64,000 nucleotides of DNA from Anthoceros angustus (Eukaryota; Streptophyta; Anthocerotopsida; Anthocerotales; Anthocerotaceae), in assembly GCA_010909165.1 (NCBI GenBank), contig MU008158.1, positions 432,581 to 496,580 on the forward strand. Direction: 5' to 3'. Position numbers and translations under genes: made by a program. Positions within the stretch are counted from its first letter, which is position 1, and every line of letters starts with the position of its first letter. Under the pieces are notes generated by a model that worked only from the letters and a program-made list of their open reading frames with translations, was not told where the DNA came from and ran no database searches. Below are positions 21,704 through 31,175 of this stretch, piece after piece.

Positions 21704-22796
21704 ATGGCCTCCTCCGCCGCCTCCACACTGGCCCTCCTGGCGCTGCTGCTGGCCGCCGCCATCGCAGGCTCGGACGCCGGCGGATACGGGTCCACCCACC
21801 GCCGCAAGAAGCATCACCACTGGCACAAGAAGCATCACCACTGGCACAAGAAGGACCGGCCCCGTAAGCCCACCTTCACCCCCCGCTGCCCGTCGATTTC
21901 CCTGCAATGCATGTGCATGGCGTCCATATGTGTTCCGGATCCCCTGCCATCTCCTCTGTACACGACGGAGAGACAAGATCCCTGTCTAACCAGATTTTTC
22001 GTCTTCAGCGGCCTGCGGCTACGGCTCGGTGTGCCAGGACCCGGTGATGAGGACCCAGTCGGGGGAGCAGTTCTACTTCCACGGCCACAAGGACGCGGAC
22101 TTCTGCCTGGTGTCGGACTCCAGCCTGCACATCAACGCGCACTTCATCGGGCGGAGGCGGGAGGGAGTCGGGAGGGACTTCACGTGGGTGCAGGCGATCG
22201 GGGTGGTGCTGCCGGGCCACACGGCCTCGGTGTCTGTGAACAAGGTGGCGGTCTGGGATCCGGCGCACGACCAGCTCGCCTTCGCAGTCGACTCCGTCCC
22301 CGTCGTGCTCCCGCCGGGGGAGGGCGCGGAGGTGACAGTCGCGGGGATCACCGTCTCCCGCATCGCGCCGGCCAACGCCGTGACGCTGCAGGTGGACGGG
22401 CATTTCCGGCTCACGCTCTACGCGAAGCCCGTGTCGGAGGAGGAGGATGCCAAGGCCCGGTACGGGGTGGAGTTCGGGAAGGACTGCATGGCGCATCTGG
22501 ATGTGAGCTTCGAGTTCGCCGCGCTCACCACGCGCGTGGACGGCGTGCTGGGCCAGACCTACTCCCCGGGCTTCCAGATGCTGCAGAAGAAGCCCGGCCA
22601 GCTCATTCCCACCATGGGCGGCGACGGAAGGTTCGCCTCCTCCGGCCTCCTCGTGCCCGACTGCAGCGTCTCCAGGTTCACCACTGCTGATGCTTCTGCT
22701 GGTGCTGGTGTTGGTGTTGGGGACGTTCTCGGCGACATTCTGCCTGTCACCTGTGGCTCGACCGAGGCCGGGTCGGGGATCTTGTGCCGCCGTTGA
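21704..22796 (+). CDS. Root-cap-domain (LEA-related) secreted protein
   Basis: Two exons (21704-21863, 22009-22796) with a 145-nt GT-AG intron give 315 aa. Residues 1-24 form a clear signal peptide. Residues 33-50 are a basic His/Trp/Lys segment containing HHHWHKK twice in tandem. From residue 55 the root-cap family pattern follows: CGYGSVCQDP, FYFHGHKDADFCLVSD, INAHFIGRR, GRDFTWVQAIG, and the C-terminal root-cap block DCMAHLDVSFEF...VDGVLGQTY (~212-238). The last ~35 residues are Ala/Gly/Val-rich. Plant members are secreted, root-cap or tip-expressed proteins of unproven biochemical role. Most family members have a Cys-rich N-terminal region; here the His/Lys segment takes its place. A truncated copy lies at 26035-27010. 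Confidence 0.9.
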
Positions 22797-23029
22797 ATGC
22801 TCAGGATGGAGTCAGTTCACAGTGTAGGATGGGCTTACTTAAGGAGCCTTAGATTCCGATGTTGTGCCTTGTCGGAAACAACGTGTGCAGGACCCCAATG
22901 CAGCGTAAGCTGCTTCCGTTCTCCAGATCGCCGCTCATTCAACAGCTGACAGAAGCTACATGGGTAGCTAATATACCTTACATAGTTTTGCTTCTTCTGC
23001 TTACCAAGCCAATTGCAGGTGTGGGGAAG

Positions 23030-23215
23030 CATTGGCGTACATAAACTGTTGTGCAGACCTGGAATTGTTTTCGTGTATACAAGGAAGGAGAATGTCAGCC
23101 GGGAATTTTCTGTTCCCACCTAGCTTGCAAGTGTCGGATGCCTTTGTCGTAGACCTACACTGTTGCGCAGACCCGAAATTGTTTTCCTTCTAAACAAGGA
23201 AGAATCTGGTTAACA
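23030..23215. repeat. Short 3'-flank repeat (two copies), also at 27090-27180
   Basis: A segment with GTTG(T/C)GCAGACC.G...ATTGTTTT and then AAGGAAG occurs near 23050 and 23160, and again behind the root-cap pseudogene near 27105. Two copies lie downstream of the intact gene and one behind the pseudogene, so it was carried along in the duplication. Confidence 0.6.
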
Positions 23216-23725
23216 GCCAGACTTCTCTTCAAAACTTGTGCTTAGTAAGCACAGGTAGACGACAAGGCTTCCCACATTTGGCTGCCAATCGTCCAGCCAA
23301 GTGTAGGAAAGCTTCAACTCGTATACCGAAAATTGGCCTTCTTTGGCACAAGGTGGTCTCTTCTCTACAAAAAAAAACCTTCCTGCTGTACCAGCTCTTC
23401 CAGACTTTGCGCAATTGTTGCGTCTAGTTGATTTACGATTCAACAGGTCACTGATGAGGAGGGAATGTCAGAACGACTTTTCCAATTTCCAAGAAACTTG
23501 TTTCTAGTGGGAAGGGACAACCTTCACTCACAGATTTCCAAAACCGGGAGAGCCAGAATGTCAACTGCACACAGTATTCCGTTGTGCCAGCTTCCACATG
23601 ACATACAATTTTGGGGGCTCTCATCTCTAATCAAGACCTTGAAAGAATCAGAATCTACGGGAGCGAAGTATCGTCAATAAATCACTAATTGGTCCCCTTT
23701 AGAGAGGGGACTCGCTACAACTGCG

Positions 23726-25851
23726 TCAAGAATTCAGCTGTGGATAGAAGGTGACAGTTGTGGATGGCAGCCATGTGGAACCCTGAATGAAATCGTTCAG
23801 GAGGAAACCTTGGACCTGATCTGGTGTGTAGAACTGATGGACTCCTGGCCATTTCACTCTGTCGGTTATCCCACCTCCTGGCCCCTTGCTGTTGTACTCC
23901 ACGTAGTATAGGGTGTCCAGAAACAAGTCTCCATTCCAAGGTAGCCATCCTGCGGGCTGGATGACTTTGTCCAAGGTGCTGTCCAGGAGGATAGTTCTTG
24001 AAAAGTTTTTCCATGGCCTGCCCAGATACGTCCTGCAACGGGGAACAGCGATCCATTAGGGAGGCTTTCACAAAGTCTAAAACCAGCTTCGACTTCCACA
24101 AGCAGCTGACAAGTTCTCGGTAGCTCACAGGTAGGCGCTAGTGTTGGCCGAGTATGCTGGTGATGGTTGAAAGTCGCAATCTTGGAACACCAGGCCTGTA
24201 TTCTGGTTAGGGTCTGTTCTACCCTGAGCAGTGAAAATGTTTTGCTGAACAAGCAGCCCAGTGTCGGCAATGAGGGTGCAGTTTTGGAAGAAAGCTGCTC
24301 CGTTCCCAAATATGAAGTCCACAGTGCCCTGGATAATACACTGGCTGTAGAACTGTCGGTAACTGTGTGCATACAAGGTGTCTTGGTACCCGACGGCTTT
24401 CACCTGGAACAGGGCCGATTGGTCAGCTGAAACCCTAATGGCGACAGCTTGATGGTTCGCTGCTCCTGCCGTGTTCTGGACGGTGAATCCAATTCCAATA
24501 AACCCGGCACCACTCACGGCTGTAACACACAACAGAAGAGTTGTCACTAAAACCCTTATCTTCAGAACATCACGAATGCATTATCATGGCCAAACCGAAG
24601 CCCTCACCGAAAGTTGCTGAGCGGAAGGTCGTCGTCCCTCCAAAAACACTCTTGTTGTCTGTGAGGACTGTTTTGTCGATCCCAGCTCCGACGAACGCAA
24701 GATTTGTCTGATTCTTAGAAATCTTGACTTGCCCCTCAAACGTACCTTCCGCGATCTGAATGATGTAAAGAGTGTCGCTATGATCTGGAGCAGCGTCTAC
24801 AGCATCTTGGATGCTTTGACCAGCTCCCACAGTAGCATCAGGAGTCCTGCTCGAAATCTCGTCGAGAAAGCGGCGCAGGCGCACTTCCCTGTCAGCCCAT
24901 TCTGGGAGCGCATCGTGGTGCCCCAAGCCAAAGCCTTGAGGAGAGTATGAATCTGTCGACAACAGCTTTCTCAATCCTAGTCCACTGAGACTGGGAAGTT
25001 TAGAGCTGTATGATTTGAGATAATTGGCCAAGTAGAGGACGATGGAGTACATCTGTCTCACATGATCACCACCTGTTGTCACTGGATCATTAGGCTGGAG
25101 AGGGTACTGCGCATCCGCAGAGAACAACGGATAACTCGAAGGACTGGTTGCTGGATAGTTGGGGTAGTTGTAAGCTATCAGCAACTCTTCAAGGCAAGTG
25201 TCGTGATAGGTTGTTGATGCCGACAGCCATGTTTGGAGGTTGTTCAGTCCCTGCTTCAAAGTATTGAGATTGTGCAAGCCGTTGAGCTCCGTAATAGATA
25301 CAGTCAGTTGATTCCACGCTTCGTCCAGCAACTGCACAAACGCAGATGAGCAGGTTCTCTCAAAATATGCCCTAAAGATAGCCGCAATCCCAGCAATGGT
25401 GCAGACCAGGGCAGAAACACACGAAATACAGCACACTTACTTCACCGCAGGTTGTCAAGACCTCAGTCCTGTTCGGATTGCTGTCGGCTTGTCTGATGAG
25501 CAAATTCACCTCCGATGTAGATTGGTTGAGAGCGGTCTGCAACGTCTGGATCAGGTATGCGAGGAAATCCTTAGGCTTCGCAGTGGAGTGGTTCGGATCA
25601 CCCTGCAAAATGGTGGTACATGTGTCGGGGTACATTGTCCCGCTGCAGATAGACTTGATAAGCAACGAGCCGGCGGGAACGTCCTGGCCGTGATGATGCT
25701 TGCGACTCGCCACCACCCCCACCGCGATGATCAGGATGAGCACAACCACGGCCACCGGAACTCCAAACAAGCACCATTTCCCTTTGCTGGACCGCCTGGC
25801 GCCAGTGTACTCGGACGGGTAGGCCGGATTGCGGTTCCCTGGAGACTTCAT
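23726..25851 (-). CDS. Pectin methylesterase 2, type I (PMEI pro-region plus PME domain), membrane-anchored precursor
   Basis: Four exons on the minus strand: 25851-25441, 25331-24608, 24519-24129 and 24032-23726. They give 610 aa with the same intron phases as the paralogue at 12425-14538; exon 3 is 391 nt in both. One hydrophobic anchor (~27-48) follows a basic N-terminus. The PMEI-like pro-domain (ICSGTMYPDTC, YHDTCLEEL) and the PME domain follow. Catalytic residues are intact: Gln402 (NHQAVAI), Gln424-Asp425 (QDTLY), Asp446 (GTVDFIFGNG), Arg514/Trp516 (YLGRPW). The expected processing site is RLRRFL rather than a clean RRLL. The C-terminus reads ...WLPSTTVTFYPQLNS. It lies between the intact and broken root-cap loci, tail-to-tail with the intact gene. 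Confidence 0.95.
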
Positions 25852-26034
25852 GGTCCTCTTCCCCCAGATCCGCTCGCCTCAGTAATCAATCTTCTTCCCT
25901 CGCTCACTCTCGGGCACTCCCTGTCCGAAATCTGCAGAGTCCTCCTGCGCCATCTCATCCCCGCATCAACTCCAACCTCTCAGTCATAGCTTCCGCAGCA
26001 GCACGGTATGCACGTCCATTATGGAGTGTCCTGC

Positions 26035-27010
26035 AGTGCAATACCTTCGTACCAGCCCCGGCCAGGATTAGGTGCTCCGGACCGTGCAGAACAGACTGCT
26101 ATAATGACACAAGTCCTGACAGATCCCTGAGCTGAGTGAAGACTCCGTCGGCAATCCAACCACGGCCCTGCGATGCGTCGCACAACATGCATATGGCAAC
26201 AAAGCAAATTGCTGTTCACAATTTCAACACAAAGTCAGAGTCACTGCGCGGCATTCATGGCCGTCGCCTCTTGTACAGCTCTACAGGCACTTCCTCCTCC
26301 AGCAATGCAGCGCGGGCTGTGCGGTGTGGAGTGTGCACCATAACCAGAAATGGTCCTGTGAGCCCGCCTTCACGTCCTGTTCTCCGTCAATTTCAGTACA
26401 AAACATTTGCATGGCTCCCGTGTGCAGCAGCCTGCGCCCGACGGACAGACTAGATTGAGCTCTCCTGCTCCAGCCGGGCGAGGGCGCGGAGGCGACCCTG
26501 GCGGGGATCACCATCGCGCGTATCGCGCCCGCCGACGCCGTGACGCTGGAGGTGGACGGCCACTTCCGCCTCCCTCTCTACGCCAGGCCCGTGTCGGAGG
26601 AGGAGGATGCCGAGGCCCCCTACGAGTGGAGTGTGCCAAGGACTGCATGTCGCATCTGCATGTGAGCCTCGAGTTCGCCGCCCTCACCACGCTGGTGGCC
26701 GGCGTGCTCGGCCGGACCTACTCCTCAGAGGCTTCCAGATGCTACAGAAGAAGCCCGGCCCGCTCATTCCCTCTGCCGGCACCAGGTTTGCCTCCTCCGA
26801 CCCCCTCATGCCCGACTTAAGCGTCTCCAGGGTCACCAACGCCGATGCGTCTGCCGATGCCGAGGACATTCTCGGCAACATTCGGACTGTCACCAGTGAT
26901 TCCAGTCGGGAATGGTGTGCCGCCGCTGAGCTAATTGCTGACGATGGATTCTCAGTCACAGTAGTGTGTGTAGCATAGACCGACTTACGGAGCATCAGAT
27001 TCCGATGTTG
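26035..27010 (+). pseudogene. Truncated root-cap-domain gene copy
   Basis: Homologous to 21320-22860, including promoter/5' UTR (26035-26340), the C-terminal half of the coding sequence (26455-26900: VTLEVDGHF, PVSEEEDAEA, CMSHLHVS, LEFAALTTLVAGVLGRTY across frames) and the start of the 3' flank. The signal peptide, His/Lys segment, intron and first half of the mature domain are missing between about 26400 and 26460. At least two frameshifts occur (around 26625 and 26730). The C-terminal Cys-containing end is altered. No start codon leads into the domain, so it is not expected to make a root-cap protein. Confidence 0.85.
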
Positions 27011-27265
27011 TGCCTGGTTGGAAAACCACAGGACCCAATGACAAAACACATGTTACATAACTTTGCTGCCTATGGCTTGCGTTGGGAAACATTGTCGTAT
27101 ATTGTTGTGCAGTCGGTACAGCAGCAGCAGACCCGGCATTGTTTTTCTTGTATACAAAGGAGGAGTACGTCAACTCGGATTCTTTGAGTCATACCCTGTG
27201 CTTATCTATGGAATACCGAACTGGTCACGCAGCATCCAGATATTTTTAGGGTTATGGACAGAAAG

Positions 27266-27297
27266 AAATAGTCCCGCCGCATACGGCGGAACTATTT
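27266..27297. repeat. 14-bp inverted repeat, 4-nt loop (hairpin 1)
   Basis: Arms AAATAGTCCCGCCG and CGGCGGAACTATTT pair with one mismatch around the loop CATA. The hairpin stands 14 bp before hairpin 2. Confidence 0.85.
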
Positions 27298-27311
27298 CGG
27301 CATGTCATGGA

Positions 27312-27359
27312 TGACCACATCGGTTGTGGCTGCGGCCCCCCGGTGTACCGATGTGGTCA
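27312..27359. repeat. 13-bp perfect inverted repeat, 22-nt loop (hairpin 2)
   Basis: Arms TGACCACATCGGT and ACCGATGTGGTCA are perfectly complementary; the loop is C/G-rich. A 17-bp direct repeat (ATGATTCGACCACACA) follows at about 27379-27415. Confidence 0.9.
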
Positions 27360-28880
27360 AGCTACCACATGATACACAGAATGATTCGACCACACAGTAT
27401 GATTCGACCACACACAGAAACTTTTCTTCTTTTAGGGTTAGGGTTGCGTTGCGGCCATTTCCGTCGCCGCGCCATTGCGGCACGCAACATACCATGTCCG
27501 CGACCGCGGCATACACAAGGTGTAAGGGTTGCCGGCGGTTGCGTTAGCGCAGCGCTTACGCTATGCAATGGCGTTTGTGCTGCAATTGTCGCGTTTGCGG
27601 TAGCGGCTTAGTGCATTTGCCCTGCGTGGAAGGCTGCCTTTGTTTGGCAGGCTGCATCCGCAACGCTCACATAGCCGCTTTCTACGGTGCTGTGCCATAG
27701 CACCAACTTTCCGATACAAGCTTATACCAGAGGACCAACAAAACACGGCTTCCATGAAAAATGGACGTGATACAATCCTTGCACCCAAAAAGCGTGCGTG
27801 GCACAAGAGTGCAGTTCAAAGGGCCTCTTGGACTACGTAACGCAGCAGTGATCCGCCCACGCCCACGGCGTGCTTCACCGCGCCCACCGCCGGAGGTACT
27901 GGCAAGGTTTCCTCGCCTGCACTCCGCACAATGTCGCCGCGTGCAGGGTCCAAGCACGGTTAGGTAGACCACATTATGTGGGGACGGACGCAACGCCAGA
28001 TTTATGTCCACATGTGGACGATTACCTTCCAAAATTCTCCCCACTAGAATATCTATCGAAATGATTCAATTTTTTTCCCATAACTAAGAGCAAGGCAACA
28101 AGTCCACATTAAAATGCTCGAGTTAAAGGATATGATTTGTGCATATGGTATTTAATTGTTTGATCACGGATGGACAAGTGAACTTTGGACACAAAAAGTG
28201 AGCACAAGACACACAACCCAAGTTCATTTGAATTTCAAACCATCCCATCAAGTGAACACGGAACAGAGTGAGTCTATCACACTCAAGTTTGGCACTTGTT
28301 CAAATTTCAAAGTTTGGAATACGCGGAATTTCAAAGTCCGGCTTTGGAATTTCAAACCATCCTCAAGTGAACACGGAACACTAAAAGTGAGGCATGGTCA
28401 CAAACAAGTGTAAACTTGTTTGAATTTCAAAGTTTGGGTAAGCGGAATTTCAAAACGAGGTACCCAAGTTGCTGCGGCTCATCTTTGATGAGAGCATAAC
28501 CTCCGATCTCGCTGCGCTGAGCCCCGCCTTCATGCTGGCGCTCCGTACCGTGTGAACCATGTGCCTAGGATTGTGAGCTGCGATGAGGGAGGCGGGAAGG
28601 GAGCCCTCGGCAGGCCAAGGAATCGAATGGCTCCAGCAGTGCATCCTCTTCGAGTGCACTTAAGAGAGCGGCCGCGAAGCGCCGATGGAGGGAAAAGCAA
28701 TTTGAAATGTATCTTTGTGTGTGGAAGATGTTAGGCAAGATCTGGAGCATCTTTGCTGGAGGAGGCACCCTTACATGGTGAGAAGGGATCTAATCCACGA
28801 TTGAATGTTGTTGTGGAAGAACGGAGCAGCCGAGGGCGAGCAAACAACACCTCTTTCATCCACAGCGGTCAAGGCGGTTC
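27360..28880. other. Gene-free transition into the transposon-rich half
   Basis: It contains a telomere-like TTTAGGGTTAGGG (27431-27443), CG-rich DNA to about 27960, then AT-richer DNA. At 28200-28460 diverged tandem copies of GAATTTCAAA... and CAAGTGAACACGGAACA occur. I see no coding sequence; the frames at 28450-28768 show no family. Confidence 0.5.
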
Positions 28881-29870
28881 TGCAAGGCGGTGGGATCTCA
28901 CCAGTCGTGATGGGGCGTTGTGATGCAGTGTGGCCGTGTTGCTCGTGAACTTGGTCACATTTTCTTACATAGAACTGCCCACTTCAATTCGATAGCAAGG
29001 CCAAGGTGCTAGATGCTGTGCGTGGCCTCAAGGAGTTCTTCCCCGCGTGGGGTGAAGGCTCAAAGCCACATCCCTAGCTTTCCGAACATCGTATGCCAAG
29101 AAGGCGGAGTGTACAAGCGTCGATAAGTTGAAGGCAAGACAAACCTTCATGAATATTGTGCTTATCGAGGATGTGAGGCAAGAAGCTGGAGCATCCGCCT
29201 TGGCCGGTCCTTGGGGTCAGGCGTGTTGTGGCACGCCATCTTCGACCAGGGCGATTTGCAAAGTGCACCGAGGAGGTGCACTGGGTGGGGGGACTAAGGC
29301 CTGCTCCGATTGTTTGACCCAAGAGGTAAAGCAAGCTGTTTTGCAATTTTGGGAGACGGCATCAAGGCCTTCCTCCAACTCCAAGGATGCTAGGGCAACG
29401 GTGGCTCCTCTTGTATTCCACACCACATAATCCATTTCGGATACCTCTCGTGATCGTTCAACGTGTTTTGTCTTTGCTACTTCCAGGTGGTGAGCACACC
29501 ACCGGTGGTGAGCGATCTCCTTGCCTAGTGCCTCCGCCCATGCTTGCACTGGAACACCGCCACTAACCTTGTAAGTTGTTACACCGCCACCACCGTCACC
29601 ACTACATGTGACCCCGTGGCTCCAGCTACATCACTCTCCATGTTCAGCCCTTCCTTCCGTGGCGATTGTCGCTGAGCTTCACTATCATTTTGCTTGGCTT
29701 GCTCTGCGCACTGCCCTCGGCTCATTTGCTCGGCTCCTCGGTCATTTGTCCTGCTTCGGGCATTTGCGCTAGCTCTCGGTCATTTGCGCTCCCCGGTCAT
29801 TTGCGCTGGTCTCGGTCATTTGTTCTGGTGCAATGCTCATTTACCGGCCTCGGTCATTTGTTCGGTGCAG
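28880..29870 (+). mobile_element. Decayed upstream copy of the HTH-containing transposon segment
   Basis: A direct repeat of 29878-30990 (same order: GATCTCACC..CGTGATG.GGGCGTTGTGATGCAG, HTH-coding part, CATTTG minisatellite). It carries many 1-4 base deletions that break the frame (KARQTFMNIVLIEDVRQEAG survives at 29128-29190). Many of the differences are CTG or CAG in the downstream copy reading CG here. Confidence 0.75.
29715..29870. repeat. GGTCATTTG(C/T) minisatellite, upstream copy
   Basis: Units of about 20-25 bp around CGGTCATTTG. It corresponds to 30735-30985, where the same units read CTGGTCATTTG. Confidence 0.8.
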
Positions 29871-29877
29871 CAAGGTG

Positions 29878-30480
29878 GGATCTCACCCCAGCGTGGGGCG
29901 TTGTGATGCAGTGTGGCCGTGTTGCTCGTGAACTTGGTCACATTTTCTTACATAGAACTGCCCACTTCAATTCTGATAGCAAGGCCAAGGTGCTAGATGC
30001 TTTTTCCAGGCTTCGTGGCCTCAAGGAGTTCTTCCTTGCTGTTGCAGTAGGGGTGAAGGCTCAGAAAGCCACATCCCTAGCTTTCCGGAACATCAGGGCG
30101 GCCATGAAGAAGCTGCGGAGTGTACAAGCGTCTGATAAGTTGAAGGCAAGACAAACCTTCATGAATATTGTGCTTACTGAGGATGTGAGGCAAGAAGCTG
30201 GAGCATCTGCCCTTGGCCGGGTCCTTGGGGTCAGCAGGCGTGTTGTGGCACGCCATCTTCAGACCCGCGGCGATTTGCAAAGTGCACCGGAGGAGGTGCG
30301 GTGTGGTGGGGCAGGCTCGTTCGATTGTTTGACCCAAGAGGTAAAGCAAGTGTTTTGCAATTTTGGGAGGCGGCATCAAGGCCTTCCTCCAACTCCAAGG
30401 ATGCTAGGCGGCAACGGTGGCTCCTCTTGTATTCGCACCCACATAATCCATTTCCGGATACCTCTCGTGATCAGTTCAAC
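29878..30480 (+). pseudogene. N-terminal (helix-turn-helix) part of a DNA-transposon-like protein
   Basis: An open frame across this segment encodes a Lys/Arg-rich helical stretch (KAKVLDAFSRLRGLKEFF, KARQTFMNIVLTEDVRQEAG). It is followed by ALGRVLGVSRRVVARHLQTR, which has the spacing and residues of a DNA-binding helix-turn-helix. The open frame continues to 31081 through minisatellite DNA, but coding there is unlikely. Together with the DDE-like segment at 31176-32380 it looks like one transposase gene broken by frameshifts. The family name is not known to me. Confidence 0.5.
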
Positions 30481-30734
30481 GTGTTTTGTCTTTGCTACTT
30501 CCACGGTGGTGAGCACCGCCACCGGTGGTGAGCGCATCTCCTTGCCTAGTGCCTCCGCCCATGCTTGCTGGAACACCGCCACTAACCTTGTAAGTTGTTA
30601 CACCACCACGATCACCACTACATGTGACCCCGATGGCGTTCAGCTACTGTCACTCTCCATGTTCAGCCCTTCCTTCCGTGTGGCTGATTGTCGCTTGAGC
30701 TGCTTCACTATCATTTTGCTTGCGCAGTGCTTGC

Positions 30735-30985
30735 TCTGGTCAGTACCTCTGGCTCCTGGTCATTTGCCCTGGCTCCTGGTCATTTGTCCTGGCTTCTGGG
30801 CATTTGCGCTAGCTCCTGGTCATTTGCGCTGGCTCCTGGTCATTTGCGCTGGTCTCTGGTCATTTGTTCTGGGTGCAATGCTCATTTGCGCTGGCCTCTG
30901 GTCATTTGTTCTGGGTGCAATGCTCATTTGCTCTTGCTCTTGCTCATTTCATCTGTATGCAATGCTCATTTGTTGTAGACCCAGT
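30735..30985. repeat. CTGGTCATTTG(C/T) minisatellite
   Basis: About ten units of 20-25 bp (GGCTCCTGGTCATTTGC...), lying between the HTH-coding part and the catalytic part of the transposon-like element. Confidence 0.85.
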
Positions 30986-31175
30986 TCACTTCAGGATGTC
31001 CAGGGCTCACTTTCTTTGAGAGGGAGGCACTTCATGTGGCTCTTTAGAGGGTTGTGTTCGAGCATGCATTGTCGTGTTTGATCTGCGAGTTTTTTGCGCT
31101 TCGAAAGGAGCATCCGAACATCAACATTGGCCAACGAGCATTTGAGAACCAAAGTCCTGTAAGGTTGTAGGTACC

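Noticed and set aside
22005-22496. 163-codon minus-strand frame in the root-cap gene
   Set aside because: Antisense shadow of the conserved root-cap exon.
29715-30985. CRISPR-like regular repeats (CATTTG units)
   Set aside because: Units are contiguous and diverged, without unique spacers, in a plant nuclear sequence; a minisatellite.
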